The notes under the pieces are model-generated. The model was not told the DNA's origin, did no database searches, and saw nothing but the letters and a program-made list of their open reading frames with translations. Positions 7,689 through 16,029 of a DNA stretch of 64,000 nucleotides are shown in pieces. A program made the position numbers and the translations under genes. Positions within the stretch are counted from its first letter, which is position 1, and each line of letters begins with the position of its first letter. This stretch comes from Bradyrhizobium sp. 164 (GTDB taxonomy: Bacteria; Pseudomonadota; Alphaproteobacteria; Rhizobiales; Xanthobacteraceae), in NCBI RefSeq assembly GCF_023073715.1, contig NZ_JADPKA010000110.1, forward strand, positions 1 to 64,000, in the 5' to 3' direction.

Positions 7689-8936
7689 TCAACTGGGCAA
7701 AGTGCCACTCGCGGTAGGTTCCGGCTTCTTCTCGAGGCTGGTTGCGACCGTATCGCCGCCTCCGCTGCTATCAGCCTGGTAGTATGTCTTGGCCTTAAGA
7801 TGGTTCTGCAAGGCGACGGGCCGGTACGGTGCGAAGCTCGTAAAATTGCGCACCGCCTTCATTGCTAGCCGCTCATAGACGGTTGGGTGAAGTTGCGCTG
7901 TGTCGGGCACCTGGCGCACCGCCTTTGACCATTTGAGCGCGTTGCCACCCATACCCATCATGCATTCATCGTGCATCATGCCGTCCGCCGACGGATATAA
8001 TCTTAATAGGTCTCTATCGACCAAGACGCGACCGGTCTCCGGAATCTTCTGGGTGATGAATTCCACCATCCAGGCAAGCGTGATGTCAGACAGGCGAGAT
8101 TCGTTCTCGGGATAGCTTCCACCGATGTCGGCGTGATTGCCGGCAAACCAGATCTGGTCGAACTGCTCGGGCTCACCCTGTCGCTCCGGCCACTTCACGG
8201 TACCGCTTCCACCCCAGGGTACCCGCTTGAAGTCCCTCCGGCCCTCATCGATTGATTGCAGATGCCGGGCGTACTGGATATCGGATGGAAAATGTCGATC
8301 GTAAGCCCAGTCTGGAAAGAAGCGTTGCCAACCGATCGCGGCGACAGCGTCCCAAATTCCGATAAAATAGGCGGAAGCCCCTGCACGACGTCCGACCTGT
8401 GAGCTGTAGGCATTGCGAAACTGCGCCGCCCGCTTGTCGGCCTCCGCGGCTGCCCTTGGCATTCCAAGCCAGTAGATCGAGGAGACTGCCTCCTTGGCAA
8501 CTTTCCTCAACGAAGCCGGATCAAGACTGATCGGCTGACCGTCCCGCTCCTTCGTCGGAATACCGCAGAGCTCGAGTACGTGCGCGAGGCACCTCGCCGT
8601 ATAGGCGCCGCGGCTGAAGCCGAACAGGTAGATACGATCTTCAGGCTCCCAGACGCCGATAATCGCGACATAGCAATCGATGATCTTCTTCGTGATGCCG
8701 AATCCGAACATCTGCTGGACAGTCTCTTTCAACCTGCCCCAAGCGTTGGTGTGTCCAGGCACAGGCGTCCCAATACCGGGAATGTAGAGTGCTAATTGCC
8801 TCTTTGGGTCGATGATCGAATCCGGCCCGGTACGCGTTGCTCGGTAGAGCTTATAGACGTTCGTGCGGCTCTCGTCAGGCAGGAGACCGCCTTCGTTGCC
8901 CGTGCCGTCCGCGAACACCAAGATGTTCTTAGCCAT
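7689..8936 (-). CDS. DUF2235 alpha/beta hydrolase (Tle1-like lipase/phospholipase family)
   Basis: A 415-residue hydrolase. The start is MAKNILVFADGTGNEGG, the standard DUF2235 opening (FxDGTGN). The nucleophile elbow LFGFSRGAYTAR places Ser at about 108; Asp196 in YFIGIWDAVAAIG and His268 in WFAGNHADIGGSYPENESR complete a plausible Ser-Asp-His triad. In Gram-negatives this family includes the type VI phospholipase effector Tle1 (PldA-like proteins belong to other families), but no type VI genes are visible here. It has no signal peptide. It is the second gene of a tight operon: the polytopic membrane gene 8952-10361 ends 15 bases before its start. The pair may act together at the membrane. 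The tail (about 385-415) looks disordered. Confidence 0.82.
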   Translation of the reverse strand: MAKNILVFADGTGNEGGLLPDESRTNVYKLYRATRTGPDSIIDPKRQLALYIPGIGTPVPGHTNAWGRLKETVQQMFGFGITKKIIDCYVAIIGVWEPEDRIYLFGFSRGAYTARCLAHVLELCGIPTKERDGQPISLDPASLRKVAKEAVSSIYWLGMPRAAAEADKRAAQFRNAYSSQVGRRAGASAYFIGIWDAVAAIGWQRFFPDWAYDRHFPSDIQYARHLQSIDEGRRDFKRVPWGGSGTVKWPERQGEPEQFDQIWFAGNHADIGGSYPENESRLSDITLAWMVEFITQKIPETGRVLVDRDLLRLYPSADGMMHDECMMGMGGNALKWSKAVRQVPDTAQLHPTVYERLAMKAVRNFTSFAPYRPVALQNHLKAKTYYQADSSGGGDTVATSLEKKPEPTASGTLPS

Positions 8937-8951
8937 GTCAGTCTGCCTTTA

Positions 8952-10361
8952 TCATGTGACGAGAGGTTCGAGGGATGCATCTGCGACGGTAATGCCGGTC
9001 GCATCGGTGAAGATGGCGGCTACATCCCTGGCTTTCTGACGGTATGCGTCGTAGGTGCTTTGGCCCACGAGCGGGATCGCCTCTGCCAGGCTTATCACCT
9101 GCCCCTGCTTAGCGGCGATCGCGGCGGCCTTGAGCTTCTGCTCTTCAGAGCGGAGACTGGCAATGGCCGCATTGAGGTCGGAAATGTTCGTCGGTGTCAC
9201 CAGCTTGCCGCCGATGTAGACGAGCTGGCTAAGTCCGACGATGCCCAGGATCGTGTCCGGAACGACGAAGGTCGAAAGCTGGTTTACGCCCGCCGCGATC
9301 AGCCCACCGATCACGACCAGCCCGAATATAAAGCTTTGGTAGCGGTACACATCGAAGACACCGTCAGTGGAGAAGAAGTCACGCCAGCTCGCATTCGACG
9401 GATCGACTGACGTCTTTGCCATCGGAAGCCAATTGCGGCGCAGGAGCCATGCCCGATTGTCTGCCGACAACGTGTTCCGTTGGCTGTCAGTGCCCTTTGC
9501 TATGGTTGCGCCAATGCCGCTAATGCCCAAGAGCGTCAGGATCGATCCGGACAGATCAACCAACGTTCCGGTCTGAAGGAGAAGCAGCGAAATCAGGGCA
9601 GCAACCGCCAGAGAGAAAGCCAGTGTCTGGAAGGTCGACAGACTTCCTTTGCCGTCCGGGCCCGCGGAGACCTGTGCGGGGTTCAACGCGCGCAAGAAAG
9701 ATCCCAACGTGTGATCCTTCTTGCGGAGTGCAAAGGCTATCCAGAGGTAGAGAACCAGCACCTCGACAAGGACGGTCCCAATGCTGAACCAGTACGGACT
9801 GAGGCGGACGCTTACGGATGATACACGCCAGGGCGACTGACCGACTGGGCTGTTGCAGGTGTAGAGATAGAGATCGACCCTACTCCAAAACCAGGCCAGA
9901 TCGTCGCCCATATTCAATGTGACGATGGTCTGATCGGGCTCGAGCAGATGCTTCTTGACTAAGGCGTCCGTCTCCGTCGCGCGGTGGGTGACGACGTCTT
10001 GCCGCTTAAAAAGATAGGTCTCGTCTCCGTAGTCGATGCCCGCGAAATAGCGCACACCATCGACAAACGGCGCGCGCACGCCGACATCGACCCGCTGGTC
10101 GGTGGGCAAGAAGTTCGTGGCCAGGACGATTGGGGAGCCTACAGGATTGCGACCAGATCGAAGTTCTACAGCGAACTCTCCGGGCTTGACACATTGCTTC
10201 TGCGGATCGCTCGGCGCGATCTGAGGGGCGTTAGCGCCCGCTGACTGCGCAGGGCTCTGTCCGTCACCCTGTGCCGGCTGAGCCTGCTGCCCTCTCGCCG
10301 GCGCAGAGAGAAACAGAACCGTTAGCGCGACGTAAACAGCAAGGATACGGGATTGAGCCAT
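8952..10361 (-). CDS. Exported/polytopic membrane protein, partner of DUF2235 hydrolase
   Basis: A 469-residue protein of no family I recognise. It begins with a signal peptide (SRILAVYVALTVLFLSAPARG, cleavage near residue 24), then a Gln/Pro/Ala-rich linker and a globular region (about 55-185, e.g. GEFAVELRSGRNPVGSPIVL and LFKRQDVVTHRATETDALVK), probably periplasmic. About five hydrophobic segments follow: SIGTVLVEVLVLYLWIAFAL, LAFSLAVAALISLLLLQTGT, SILTLLGISGIGATI, FIFGLVVIGGLIAAG and ILGIVGLSQLVYIGGKLV. The C-terminus is helical and Ala/Gln-rich. It is the first gene of the operon with the DUF2235 hydrolase, so sensor, anchor or immunity roles are all possible; none is shown. Confidence 0.7.
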   Translation of the reverse strand: MAQSRILAVYVALTVLFLSAPARGQQAQPAQGDGQSPAQSAGANAPQIAPSDPQKQCVKPGEFAVELRSGRNPVGSPIVLATNFLPTDQRVDVGVRAPFVDGVRYFAGIDYGDETYLFKRQDVVTHRATETDALVKKHLLEPDQTIVTLNMGDDLAWFWSRVDLYLYTCNSPVGQSPWRVSSVSVRLSPYWFSIGTVLVEVLVLYLWIAFALRKKDHTLGSFLRALNPAQVSAGPDGKGSLSTFQTLAFSLAVAALISLLLLQTGTLVDLSGSILTLLGISGIGATIAKGTDSQRNTLSADNRAWLLRRNWLPMAKTSVDPSNASWRDFFSTDGVFDVYRYQSFIFGLVVIGGLIAAGVNQLSTFVVPDTILGIVGLSQLVYIGGKLVTPTNISDLNAAIASLRSEEQKLKAAAIAAKQGQVISLAEAIPLVGQSTYDAYRQKARDVAAIFTDATGITVADASLEPLVT

Positions 10362-10892
10362 TTATTTTCACCGGCAAGCAAAACATCATCATTTACCGGT
10401 GATTGTAGAAGCCGCGCAAGCCAACTTACATGTTTCAGCTTCTTTCTCCCCGACTAAAGCCATCAATTGTTGCCGCTAAATCTCTAGAGCTCTAGCCGCA
10501 AGCTCAGGAATTCTGTCGATGGAGTCGAGTAAAGGCCTCACCATAGCTTCGACACTAGCGGGCACGACTGGCGCCGCACATTGCTGATCGCGGTAAGCAA
10601 TTGGCTTCCGTGCTGCGTAATACCAGTTCGATAGTGATTCGCGGCGACCAGAAGAGATTTTTTGCCGAATATCTGCATCGCGTTGTGTTAGCGATGCAAA
10701 TCGGATCACGCAGTACTGAAAGCATTGCGTGGCACCCCAGCCGCCATCGCGTTCTCGGTATTGCCGCTGGCACCTGAATTGACGATCAAGGACGTGCGCG
10801 ACGCATTCGCAGGAGCTCCGGTAAGCCCCTCACGTACCGACACAGGGCTTGATCGCGCCGAATATATTCTTGGTTGGAAGGAAACTAAGACT
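10362..10892. other. Non-coding stretch, operon promoter side and DUF3892 leader
   Basis: This separates the divergent membrane-protein gene (minus) and the DUF3892 gene (plus). Short frames on both strands lack ribosome sites and coding character. It should contain both promoters. TCTAGAGCTCTAG at 10482-10494 is a short palindrome of unknown meaning. Confidence 0.3.
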
Positions 10893-11180
10893 ATGGCGAC
10901 TTACCGTATTGATTGTGTTCGCAAGCCGAACCGCATGAGCCAGCATGAACACATCACGGAGGTGGGTGGACCCAAGCCCGAAGGAGGACGATGGCGGGAC
11001 AAGGTGGAGAACGTCGTCCATTCTATCGAGAACAAGTACCACCGGTTCTATACGCAAAACGGCAATTCGACGGCCTGGGTTGCCGTGCGAAAAAGCCCCT
11101 CGGGACGTAAATTCATTCAGACTTATGCCGATGGGGTCTGGAACGACAATCTTCTCGCCCTCGACGACTGTTCGGCCTAA
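10893..11180 (+). CDS. DUF3892 domain protein
   Basis: A 95-residue protein from ATG 10893, chosen for GGAAGGAA about ten bases upstream and because the fold begins there: MATYRIDCVRKPNRMSQHEH, then ITEVGGP, later AWVAVRKSPSGRKFIQTYAD and GVWNDNLLALDDC. DUF3892 proteins are small; the family name rests on the (Y)xI(x)CI-HITxVGG start and the conserved W-x-V and KxxLxTxxD repeats. Function is unknown; the DUF is widespread in mobile regions. A longer in-frame extension to 10725 exists but has no ribosome site and reads as unrelated sequence. Confidence 0.65.
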   Translation: MATYRIDCVRKPNRMSQHEHITEVGGPKPEGGRWRDKVENVVHSIENKYHRFYTQNGNSTAWVAVRKSPSGRKFIQTYADGVWNDNLLALDDCSA

Positions 11181-11481
11181 CTCAGCCGCAGTATAGACAC
11201 GCAATCGATGCCTTGACGAAAAGTCCGGGCCAAAGTCGCTCTCCAACTCGCGATCAAAACTCATTCGGCGCAAACGTCAATGAGCCGAGTGCGGGGCAGT
11301 CATCGCCGGAAACCATGTGGCAAGTAAGAGTGTGGGACTCAACTGAGCCCTGCGCCGCGATCCAGCGTGAGTTGGGGCATGCGCGCCGCATTCTGTTGTC
11401 GAATGCACGATATGAGCAGCGAACGTGACCTCAGGTTGTACCAGACTGCACGGTGTTCCACGTCTGTTTGGGAGCTTCAAT
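11181..11481. other. Intergenic region before avidin-like gene
   Basis: About 300 bases with no supported gene. GGGAG at 11470-11474 is the likely ribosome site of the gene at 11482. No terminator hairpin with a T tract was seen after 11180. Confidence 0.3.
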
Positions 11482-11874
11482 ATGAAGAAACTTCTAGGAT
11501 TTTTGTTGCTCGTTCAATCCGTATTGCTCTCCGCCGAGGCCATGGCGCAAGGGCTTCCTGCCCCCTCTTACTGGAAAAATGAACGCGGCTCTGAACTGTT
11601 TGTTTGGTCTACCAATGGCGGGGTACTACAAGGGACCTTCACAAACCATGCCCAAGGTTTCGCCTGCCAGGGCATACCGTATCCTGCATCGGGATCGGTT
11701 AGTCCAACCGGCTTGTATTTTGTTGTCACTTTTGCCCAGTGCAATTCCTTCACTAGCTGGGTGGGTACAATCAAGGGATCGCAGATGCCAACGTCATGGA
11801 CGCTTTTCTACGTTGACAGCAAAGGCAAGCCCCGCAAGCTGAAGGGCGCGGATATATTCAGGCGCGTATGGTAG
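11482..11874 (+). CDS. Avidin/streptavidin-family secreted protein (bradavidin/rhizavidin-like)
   Basis: A 130-residue secreted protein. The signal peptide is MKKLLGFLLLVQSVLLSAEA with cleavage near AMA-QG (residue 23). The mature part follows the avidin barrel: SYWKNERGSELFVW keeps the Trp plus Asn33 and Ser37 at the spacing of streptavidin N23/S27; GTFTN aligns with GTYES (Tyr43 to Phe, Ser45 to Asn); CNSFTSWVGTI aligns with the SxTxW ligand strand; TSWTLFYVD supplies the second Trp (W106) and GADIF the Asp (D123, streptavidin D128). C62 and C87 could form the disulfide known from rhizobial dimeric avidins. Most biotin contacts survive, so biotin binding is likely. Its role would be binding free biotin, perhaps against microbes or grazers (inference). 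No partner gene. Confidence 0.8.
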   Translation: MKKLLGFLLLVQSVLLSAEAMAQGLPAPSYWKNERGSELFVWSTNGGVLQGTFTNHAQGFACQGIPYPASGSVSPTGLYFVVTFAQCNSFTSWVGTIKGSQMPTSWTLFYVDSKGKPRKLKGADIFRRVW

Positions 11875-12130
11875 TTTTCCACCCTAAAGCAAACCAGGCG
11901 GACGAGAGCTGAACTGCTCTCAGAGGGTCCGCGCTCCGAAGCAGCGCGGCTGGCTCAGTCCGGCGCATGAGCGCCAGTGCCGCGCCGACGCGTCAAACTT
12001 GGGTCTACTCACATCTCGAAGAAGAAGAGCTTGAGCATAACGCCGATCCGCGCCGACCTATCAGAGCTCAGCGATCGTATTCGGCGGTCCGGCTGCCTTC
12101 CGTGAACGCTGGTCTGCTGCAGACCATACA
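11875..12130. other. Intergenic region
   Basis: Separates the avidin-like gene from a convergent small gene on the minus strand. Nothing recognised; CTGAACTGCTCTCAGAG around 11910 is a weak inverted repeat that might aid termination. Confidence 0.25.
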
Positions 12131-12361
12131 TCAGATCACCTGCACAACATTCTTGCTTTCAGCTCTGACATTTCTAGTCGTTCCTGACAGAGCCTCACGA
12201 GCGATGTGCTTCAGACGCTCGCGGGCTTTCTCACCTGTATTGGCCGCCTCTAAGATCTTTGCGGCAACGTGAGCGCGAGCGCCGGTCTCATCGCGGGGAA
12301 GGCTCGCACAGACCTCATCGAGGACGGATCGTAGAAGCGCAGTTGTGGCGGCATCAAGCAT
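12131..12361 (-). CDS. Conserved small rhizobial protein, unknown function
   Basis: A 76-residue helical protein: MLDAATTALLRSVLDEVCAS, then LPRDETGARAHVAAKILEAA and NTGEKARERLKHIAREAL. A GGGAG ribosome site lies nine bases before the ATG. The pattern MLDxATTALLRxVLDEVC...ETGARxHVAxKILEAA is one I recall from many Bradyrhizobium genomes as a short unnamed family, often in several copies. It is probably cytoplasmic and all-helical. A role is unknown. It is the last gene before the broken transporter operon, on the same strand but over 500 bases downstream. Confidence 0.65.
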   Translation of the reverse strand: MLDAATTALLRSVLDEVCASLPRDETGARAHVAAKILEAANTGEKARERLKHIAREALSGTTRNVRAESKNVVQVI

Positions 12362-12904
12362 TTTCGAGATCTCCCAATGGTGACACCATGATGGACCATG
12401 AGGCTGACGAAAACGCTACAGTCAGATGTCTATTCGAAACATTGGCACCTTTTCGTTAAACTGAAAGAATCAGGTGGACCAGGACAAGGATTGATAAGCC
12501 TGTTTGGAGCGAGTTTATTTTCAAAGCCCTCTGGGCGACGCTGCTCGACGTGTGAGATAGGTCCTGCACTTTCTCGGGACATCGTCTTAAGCTCGGAGAT
12601 TGTTCAACGGCAGGAGGGACAGCCACGATCAGGCAGCCGACTGTACCGCCGATACACAACACCGATCACACGTATATCAGGCACCCCGAACCGCCGGACT
12701 GGCGCTCCAGGTACCGCGGAAATCCCTGTGGCACGCATGAATGACACCGGCTGCACGCACCGCTTTCCAGATGCCTGCGGGTCTGCCGTCGAACACCAGC
12801 ACGACGCGACGGCATCAAGTTCAAATAATCCGGCCGGCGCAGATGTGCCCTCCGCGCTGGCTTGGGGCGATCATGATTGGCACGAAATAGCGATCGGTGG
12901 TGCT
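12362..12904. other. Gene-poor stretch between transporter remnant and small gene
   Basis: About 540 bases. Long overlapping frames exist on both strands, but none has a ribosome site, and their codon use mirrors the opposite strand. No repeat or RNA was recognised. Confidence 0.3.
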
Positions 12905-13520
12905 TCAGGCTGCTGCCTGTGGCTTCCATCGCATGAGGTGCCGCTCCAGACCTTGAAGCATGGCATTCAACGCGAGGCCGATCACGGTGATACCCAAGAT
13001 ACCGAAATACATCTGAGGGATCAGGAAGCTGTACTGGCTGTTGATGATGAGGTAGCCAAGGCCAGCCTTCGCCCCGACCATCTCGGACGCCACTAAGACC
13101 AGCATCGCGGACGCGCTCGCAAGGCGGATGCCGACAAAGATGGTCGGAAACGCGGCGGGAAGAATAACTTTGCGGAAGAGTTGCTGCGGCGTAGCCCCCA
13201 TGGTTCGCGCCGATTTGATGAGGAGCGGATCCACCTGCTTTACAGCCGCGACGGTGTTGAGGAGAAGCGGCCAAGCGCAGCTATAGATCACCATGGTGAT
13301 CTTCGACATCTGGCCGATGCCGAGCAGCAAGATGAACACCGGCAACAGCGCGAGCGGGGCCGTGTTCCGGCAGATCTCGATGAACTGGTTCAGGAGATTG
13401 CCGAGGCGCGAATACCAACCGACAGCGAGACCAAGTGGCACGATCAGCACGACTGATATCAGGAAGCCGCTCAAGGCCCGTAGCAGGCTCGCGGAGACAT
13501 CATCATAGAGCTCTCCAGCA
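12905..13520 (-). pseudogene. ABC transporter permease (SsuC/TauC type), N-terminally truncated
   Basis: The frame encodes the main part of a nitrate/sulfonate/taurine-type permease: GELYDDVSASLLRALSGFLI, then membrane helices, then the cytoplasmic EAA loop (SARTMGATPQQLFRKVILPA, AFPTIFVGIRLASASAM) that contacts the ATPase, and an LQGLERHLMRWKPQ tail. The first 60-80 residues expected, with one transmembrane helix and the start, are missing: upstream of GELYDD the sequence is that of the ATPase gene (DEPFAAL). A deletion has fused the two genes near 13,515-13,530. ATG codons internal to the region could start a short product, but a working permease is unlikely. Confidence 0.8.
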
Positions 13521-14037
13521 ATGCAGCAAAGGGCTCATCCATCAGCAGGACCTCGGGATCGTAGGCGAGACTTCGCGCGATGGCGACGCGCTGCTTCATG
13601 CCACCGGAGAGCTCGTGGGGGTACCGGTCGGCGAAGCCGGATAGCCCGACCAGGTCGAGGTAATGCAGCGCGCGTTCGCGCCGCTCCTTTGTCTTTAAAC
13701 CAGCGATGTCGAGCCCAAACTCGACATTCTGTGCGGCCGTACGCCACGGAAACAACGCGTATTGCTGAAACACGATGCCCCGATCGCGCGCAGGCCCCTC
13801 GATCACTTTGCCGTCGAGCAGGATCCGTCCGCTGCTCGGCCGGGTGAGGCCGCCGAGCAGGTCCAGCAGGGTCGACTTGCCGCAGCCGCTCGGTCCCACC
13901 AGCGCCAGGAATTCGCCGGCACGGGCGTCCAGCGTGATGTCATCCAGAGCTGTGAAGCCCTGCGCCGGCCTGCCATCCTTGCCGCGGACAAGGAATTCCT
14001 TGCGCACATGCTCGAAGCGGATTTTGGACGTGGTCAT
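13471..14037 (-). pseudogene. ABC transporter ATP-binding protein (SsuB/TauB type), C-terminally truncated
   Basis: It starts at ATG 14037, overlapping the binding-protein stop by ATGA, and reads MTTSKIRFEHVRKEF. Walker A is GPSGCGKSTLLDL, the Q-loop is GIVFQQYALFPWR, the ABC signature is HELSGGMKQRVAIARSLA and Walker B is VLLMDEPFAAL. After that point the frame breaks into LESSMMMSPRACYGP and stops. The D-loop, switch His and about 70-90 C-terminal residues of a normal 250-residue ATPase are gone. The same junction removes the permease start. The nucleotide-binding half is otherwise well conserved, so the deletion is probably recent. Without the switch region it should not power transport. 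Confidence 0.85.
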
Positions 14038-15068
14038 CTGGCCTCCGCGGTCTTCCCAGGACGGAAATAGTTGAACGCGTTGGTATAGGTATCTGACGCC
14101 TTGATCTGACCCGGCTTGAACAAGCCATCCTTCACAAGCCAGTCGATCCACACCTGGATCTCGGCATCCGAGATCATGCCGCCTTTGGCCGCAACGCCCG
14201 TGCTCTTCCAGTATTTGATCGAGGAGCCGTCTTCATTGCGCTTGCGATCTGCGATGATCCGCTCGAACCGCGCCCTCACCTCCTCAGCCGGTGCTGTGTG
14301 TGCCCATCCGATGGCGCGGGAGACGCCCTCCACGAGCTTGCGGGATGCTTCGGGATTGTCCTTGATGAACTTCTCCCGCAGCACGTAGGAACCGCCGGTG
14401 AATTGACCGAATAGATCAGTGTCGTTGAAGAGCGCGTGGATTCCGCCGCGCTCCAGAGCTTTGTCGCGCAAGATGCCGCTCAGCGTGCTCACCTCGACCT
14501 GTCCCTGACGCAGCGCCTGCTCGCCCGTGACGGGCGGCACCGCGACCAGGGTGACCTGCTTGGCCTCGCTTGCGCTAAGGCCGTTCCGCGCCAGATATTC
14601 GCGAAGGACGAACTCCAAGTGGGCGCCCAGCGTATTGACGGCCACCTTCTTGCCAATCAGGTCTCGCGCCGTCTTGATCGGGCTGTCGTCCTTGACGTAG
14701 TAGCCTTGGTAAGTGTTGGCGTCCGAGGCGTAGTAGCCGACGACGGCCTTGATCGGTGCCCGCGCCGAGATCAGCTTGAGGATCGCGCCATAGAAGGCGT
14801 CCCCGATGTCGATATCGCCGGTCACGACAGCCTGGATATCCTGCGGCCCGCTGATGGTGTTGCCGACCCATTTGAGCTTCAGCGGCGCGAGATAGCCGAG
14901 GTCCTCGGCAAGCTCGATGAACGTCACCTGCCCGACCCAACCCTGGTAGCGGATCTCGGTCTTCTCAAGCGGTGGCTCAGCGAAAGCCGGGGCCATCAGG
15001 CCAAGGCTCAATGCACCTGCGAGCAGAAGCCGCGCGGCGTCGTGCCCCGCACGAAGGAATTTGATCAT
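14034..15068 (-). CDS. ABC transporter substrate-binding protein, sulfonate/taurine/nitrate type
   Basis: A periplasmic NMT1/SsuA-type binding protein. The signal peptide (ARLLLAGALSLGLMAPAFA) is cleaved before EPPLEK. The mature domain has the usual two lobes: EIRYQGWVGQVTFIELAEDL, GNTISGPQDIQAVVTGDIDI (the ligand-reading loop), then KTARDLIGKKVAVNTLGAHL and TGEQALRQGQVEVSTLSG. ATG 15068 is preferred because AGGA lies eight bases before it; ATG 15077 is the alternative. The downstream ATPase and permease are fused by deletion, so the protein may now lack its transporter. Next to the dioxygenase at 15100 the likely ligand is an alkylsulfate, alkanesulfonate or taurine (inference). Confidence 0.85.
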   Translation of the reverse strand: MIKFLRAGHDAARLLLAGALSLGLMAPAFAEPPLEKTEIRYQGWVGQVTFIELAEDLGYLAPLKLKWVGNTISGPQDIQAVVTGDIDIGDAFYGAILKLISARAPIKAVVGYYASDANTYQGYYVKDDSPIKTARDLIGKKVAVNTLGAHLEFVLREYLARNGLSASEAKQVTLVAVPPVTGEQALRQGQVEVSTLSGILRDKALERGGIHALFNDTDLFGQFTGGSYVLREKFIKDNPEASRKLVEGVSRAIGWAHTAPAEEVRARFERIIADRKRNEDGSSIKYWKSTGVAAKGGMISDAEIQVWIDWLVKDGLFKPGQIKASDTYTNAFNYFRPGKTAEAR

Positions 15069-15099
15069 TGCATGCATCCTGGTGGTTGCTCGGATCGGA

Positions 15100-16029
15100 T
15101 CAGGCGGCCTTCGCCGCCTGCGGCTTCGATGTCTTGATGCGGGTCACGCTGCGGCGGCCATCGACGCTGAGCGGAACGTCGCCATCGATCGTGGCGCGGC
15201 GGACCACCCGGTGCTGATCACCGTAGTCGTTGACCGCATAGTGCTGGGTCGCGCGATTGTCCCAGATCGCGACGTCACCGGCTTTCCAGCTCCATCGCAC
15301 GGTGTTTTCCGGCGCCGTGATGTGGGACTGGAACAGGTCGAACAACTTCTGCCCGTCATATTTCGGCAGGCCGACGAAACGCTGGACGAAGTTGCCGAGC
15401 ACCAGCGTCCGCTCGCCGGTCTCCGGATGAACCCGCACCACCGGATGCTCGGTCTCATAGATCGTGCCGGTGAAGACTTCCTCGAAATGCTTCCTGTCCG
15501 CCTCACTCGCGCGGGTCCTCACCGCGTAGTCATAGGCATTGCTGTGAACCGCCCAAAGCTCCTCAGCGAGCTTGCGCAAGGGGGCCGGTAGATCGAGATA
15601 CGCCGCCGCGGTGTTCGACCACACTGTGTCGCCGCCGAAGGCCGGAATCACAACGCCTCGCAGCACAGAGATCTTCGGATAAGCATCGACGAACGTCACG
15701 TCCGTGTGCCATTGGTCCGCGCGACCGCCGCCGCGCTCCGAATCCAGCTCCAGAATCGATGACGTTCCCTTGGTTGCGCCCACGGTCGGATGTGGCACCA
15801 GCTTGCCGAGCCTGACGGCGAAGCGCTCCTGCTCCGCGTCATCCAGATGTGCCTGATCGCGGAAGAAGATGACCTTGTGCTCGAGCAGCACCTGATTGAT
15901 GGCACGAACAACGTCGTCGGGGAGATCCCCTGACAATCTGACGTTCTTGATTTCGGCTCCGAGCCGGGCCGCGCGCTTGACGATGTCCGCACGGGGAATG
16001 ACGTTGTCGATGATGGTAATATTGCTCAT
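15100..16029 (-). CDS. TauD/TfdA-family Fe(II)/2-oxoglutarate dioxygenase (alkylsulfatase AtsK- or taurine dioxygenase-like)
   Basis: A 309-residue enzyme that hydroxylates a carbon next to sulfur, releasing sulfite or sulfate. The iron ligands are HTD in GGRADQWHTDVTFVDAYP (about residue 107) and the distal His in RATQHYAVNDYGDQ (about 261). GDQHRVVRRATIDGD, with two Arg after the His, is the 2-oxoglutarate-binding region. The pattern ELDSERGGGRADQWHTDVTF and TVWSNTAAAYLDLPAPL is closer to alkylsulfatase AtsK than to TauD as I recall, but the substrate is not decided by sequence. GAGAG precedes ATG. It is first in the operon dioxygenase, binding protein, ATPase, permease, which suggests sulfur scavenging under sulfate limitation. 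Confidence 0.85.
   Translation of the reverse strand: MSNITIIDNVIPRADIVKRAARLGAEIKNVRLSGDLPDDVVRAINQVLLEHKVIFFRDQAHLDDAEQERFAVRLGKLVPHPTVGATKGTSSILELDSERGGGRADQWHTDVTFVDAYPKISVLRGVVIPAFGGDTVWSNTAAAYLDLPAPLRKLAEELWAVHSNAYDYAVRTRASEADRKHFEEVFTGTIYETEHPVVRVHPETGERTLVLGNFVQRFVGLPKYDGQKLFDLFQSHITAPENTVRWSWKAGDVAIWDNRATQHYAVNDYGDQHRVVRRATIDGDVPLSVDGRRSVTRIKTSKPQAAKAA

Noticed and set aside
12398..13096. Long plus-strand open frame opposite the permease remnant
   Set aside because: It mirrors the real minus-strand coding sequence at its right part, has no ribosome site, and its composition is Arg/His/Pro-rich as in antisense frames.
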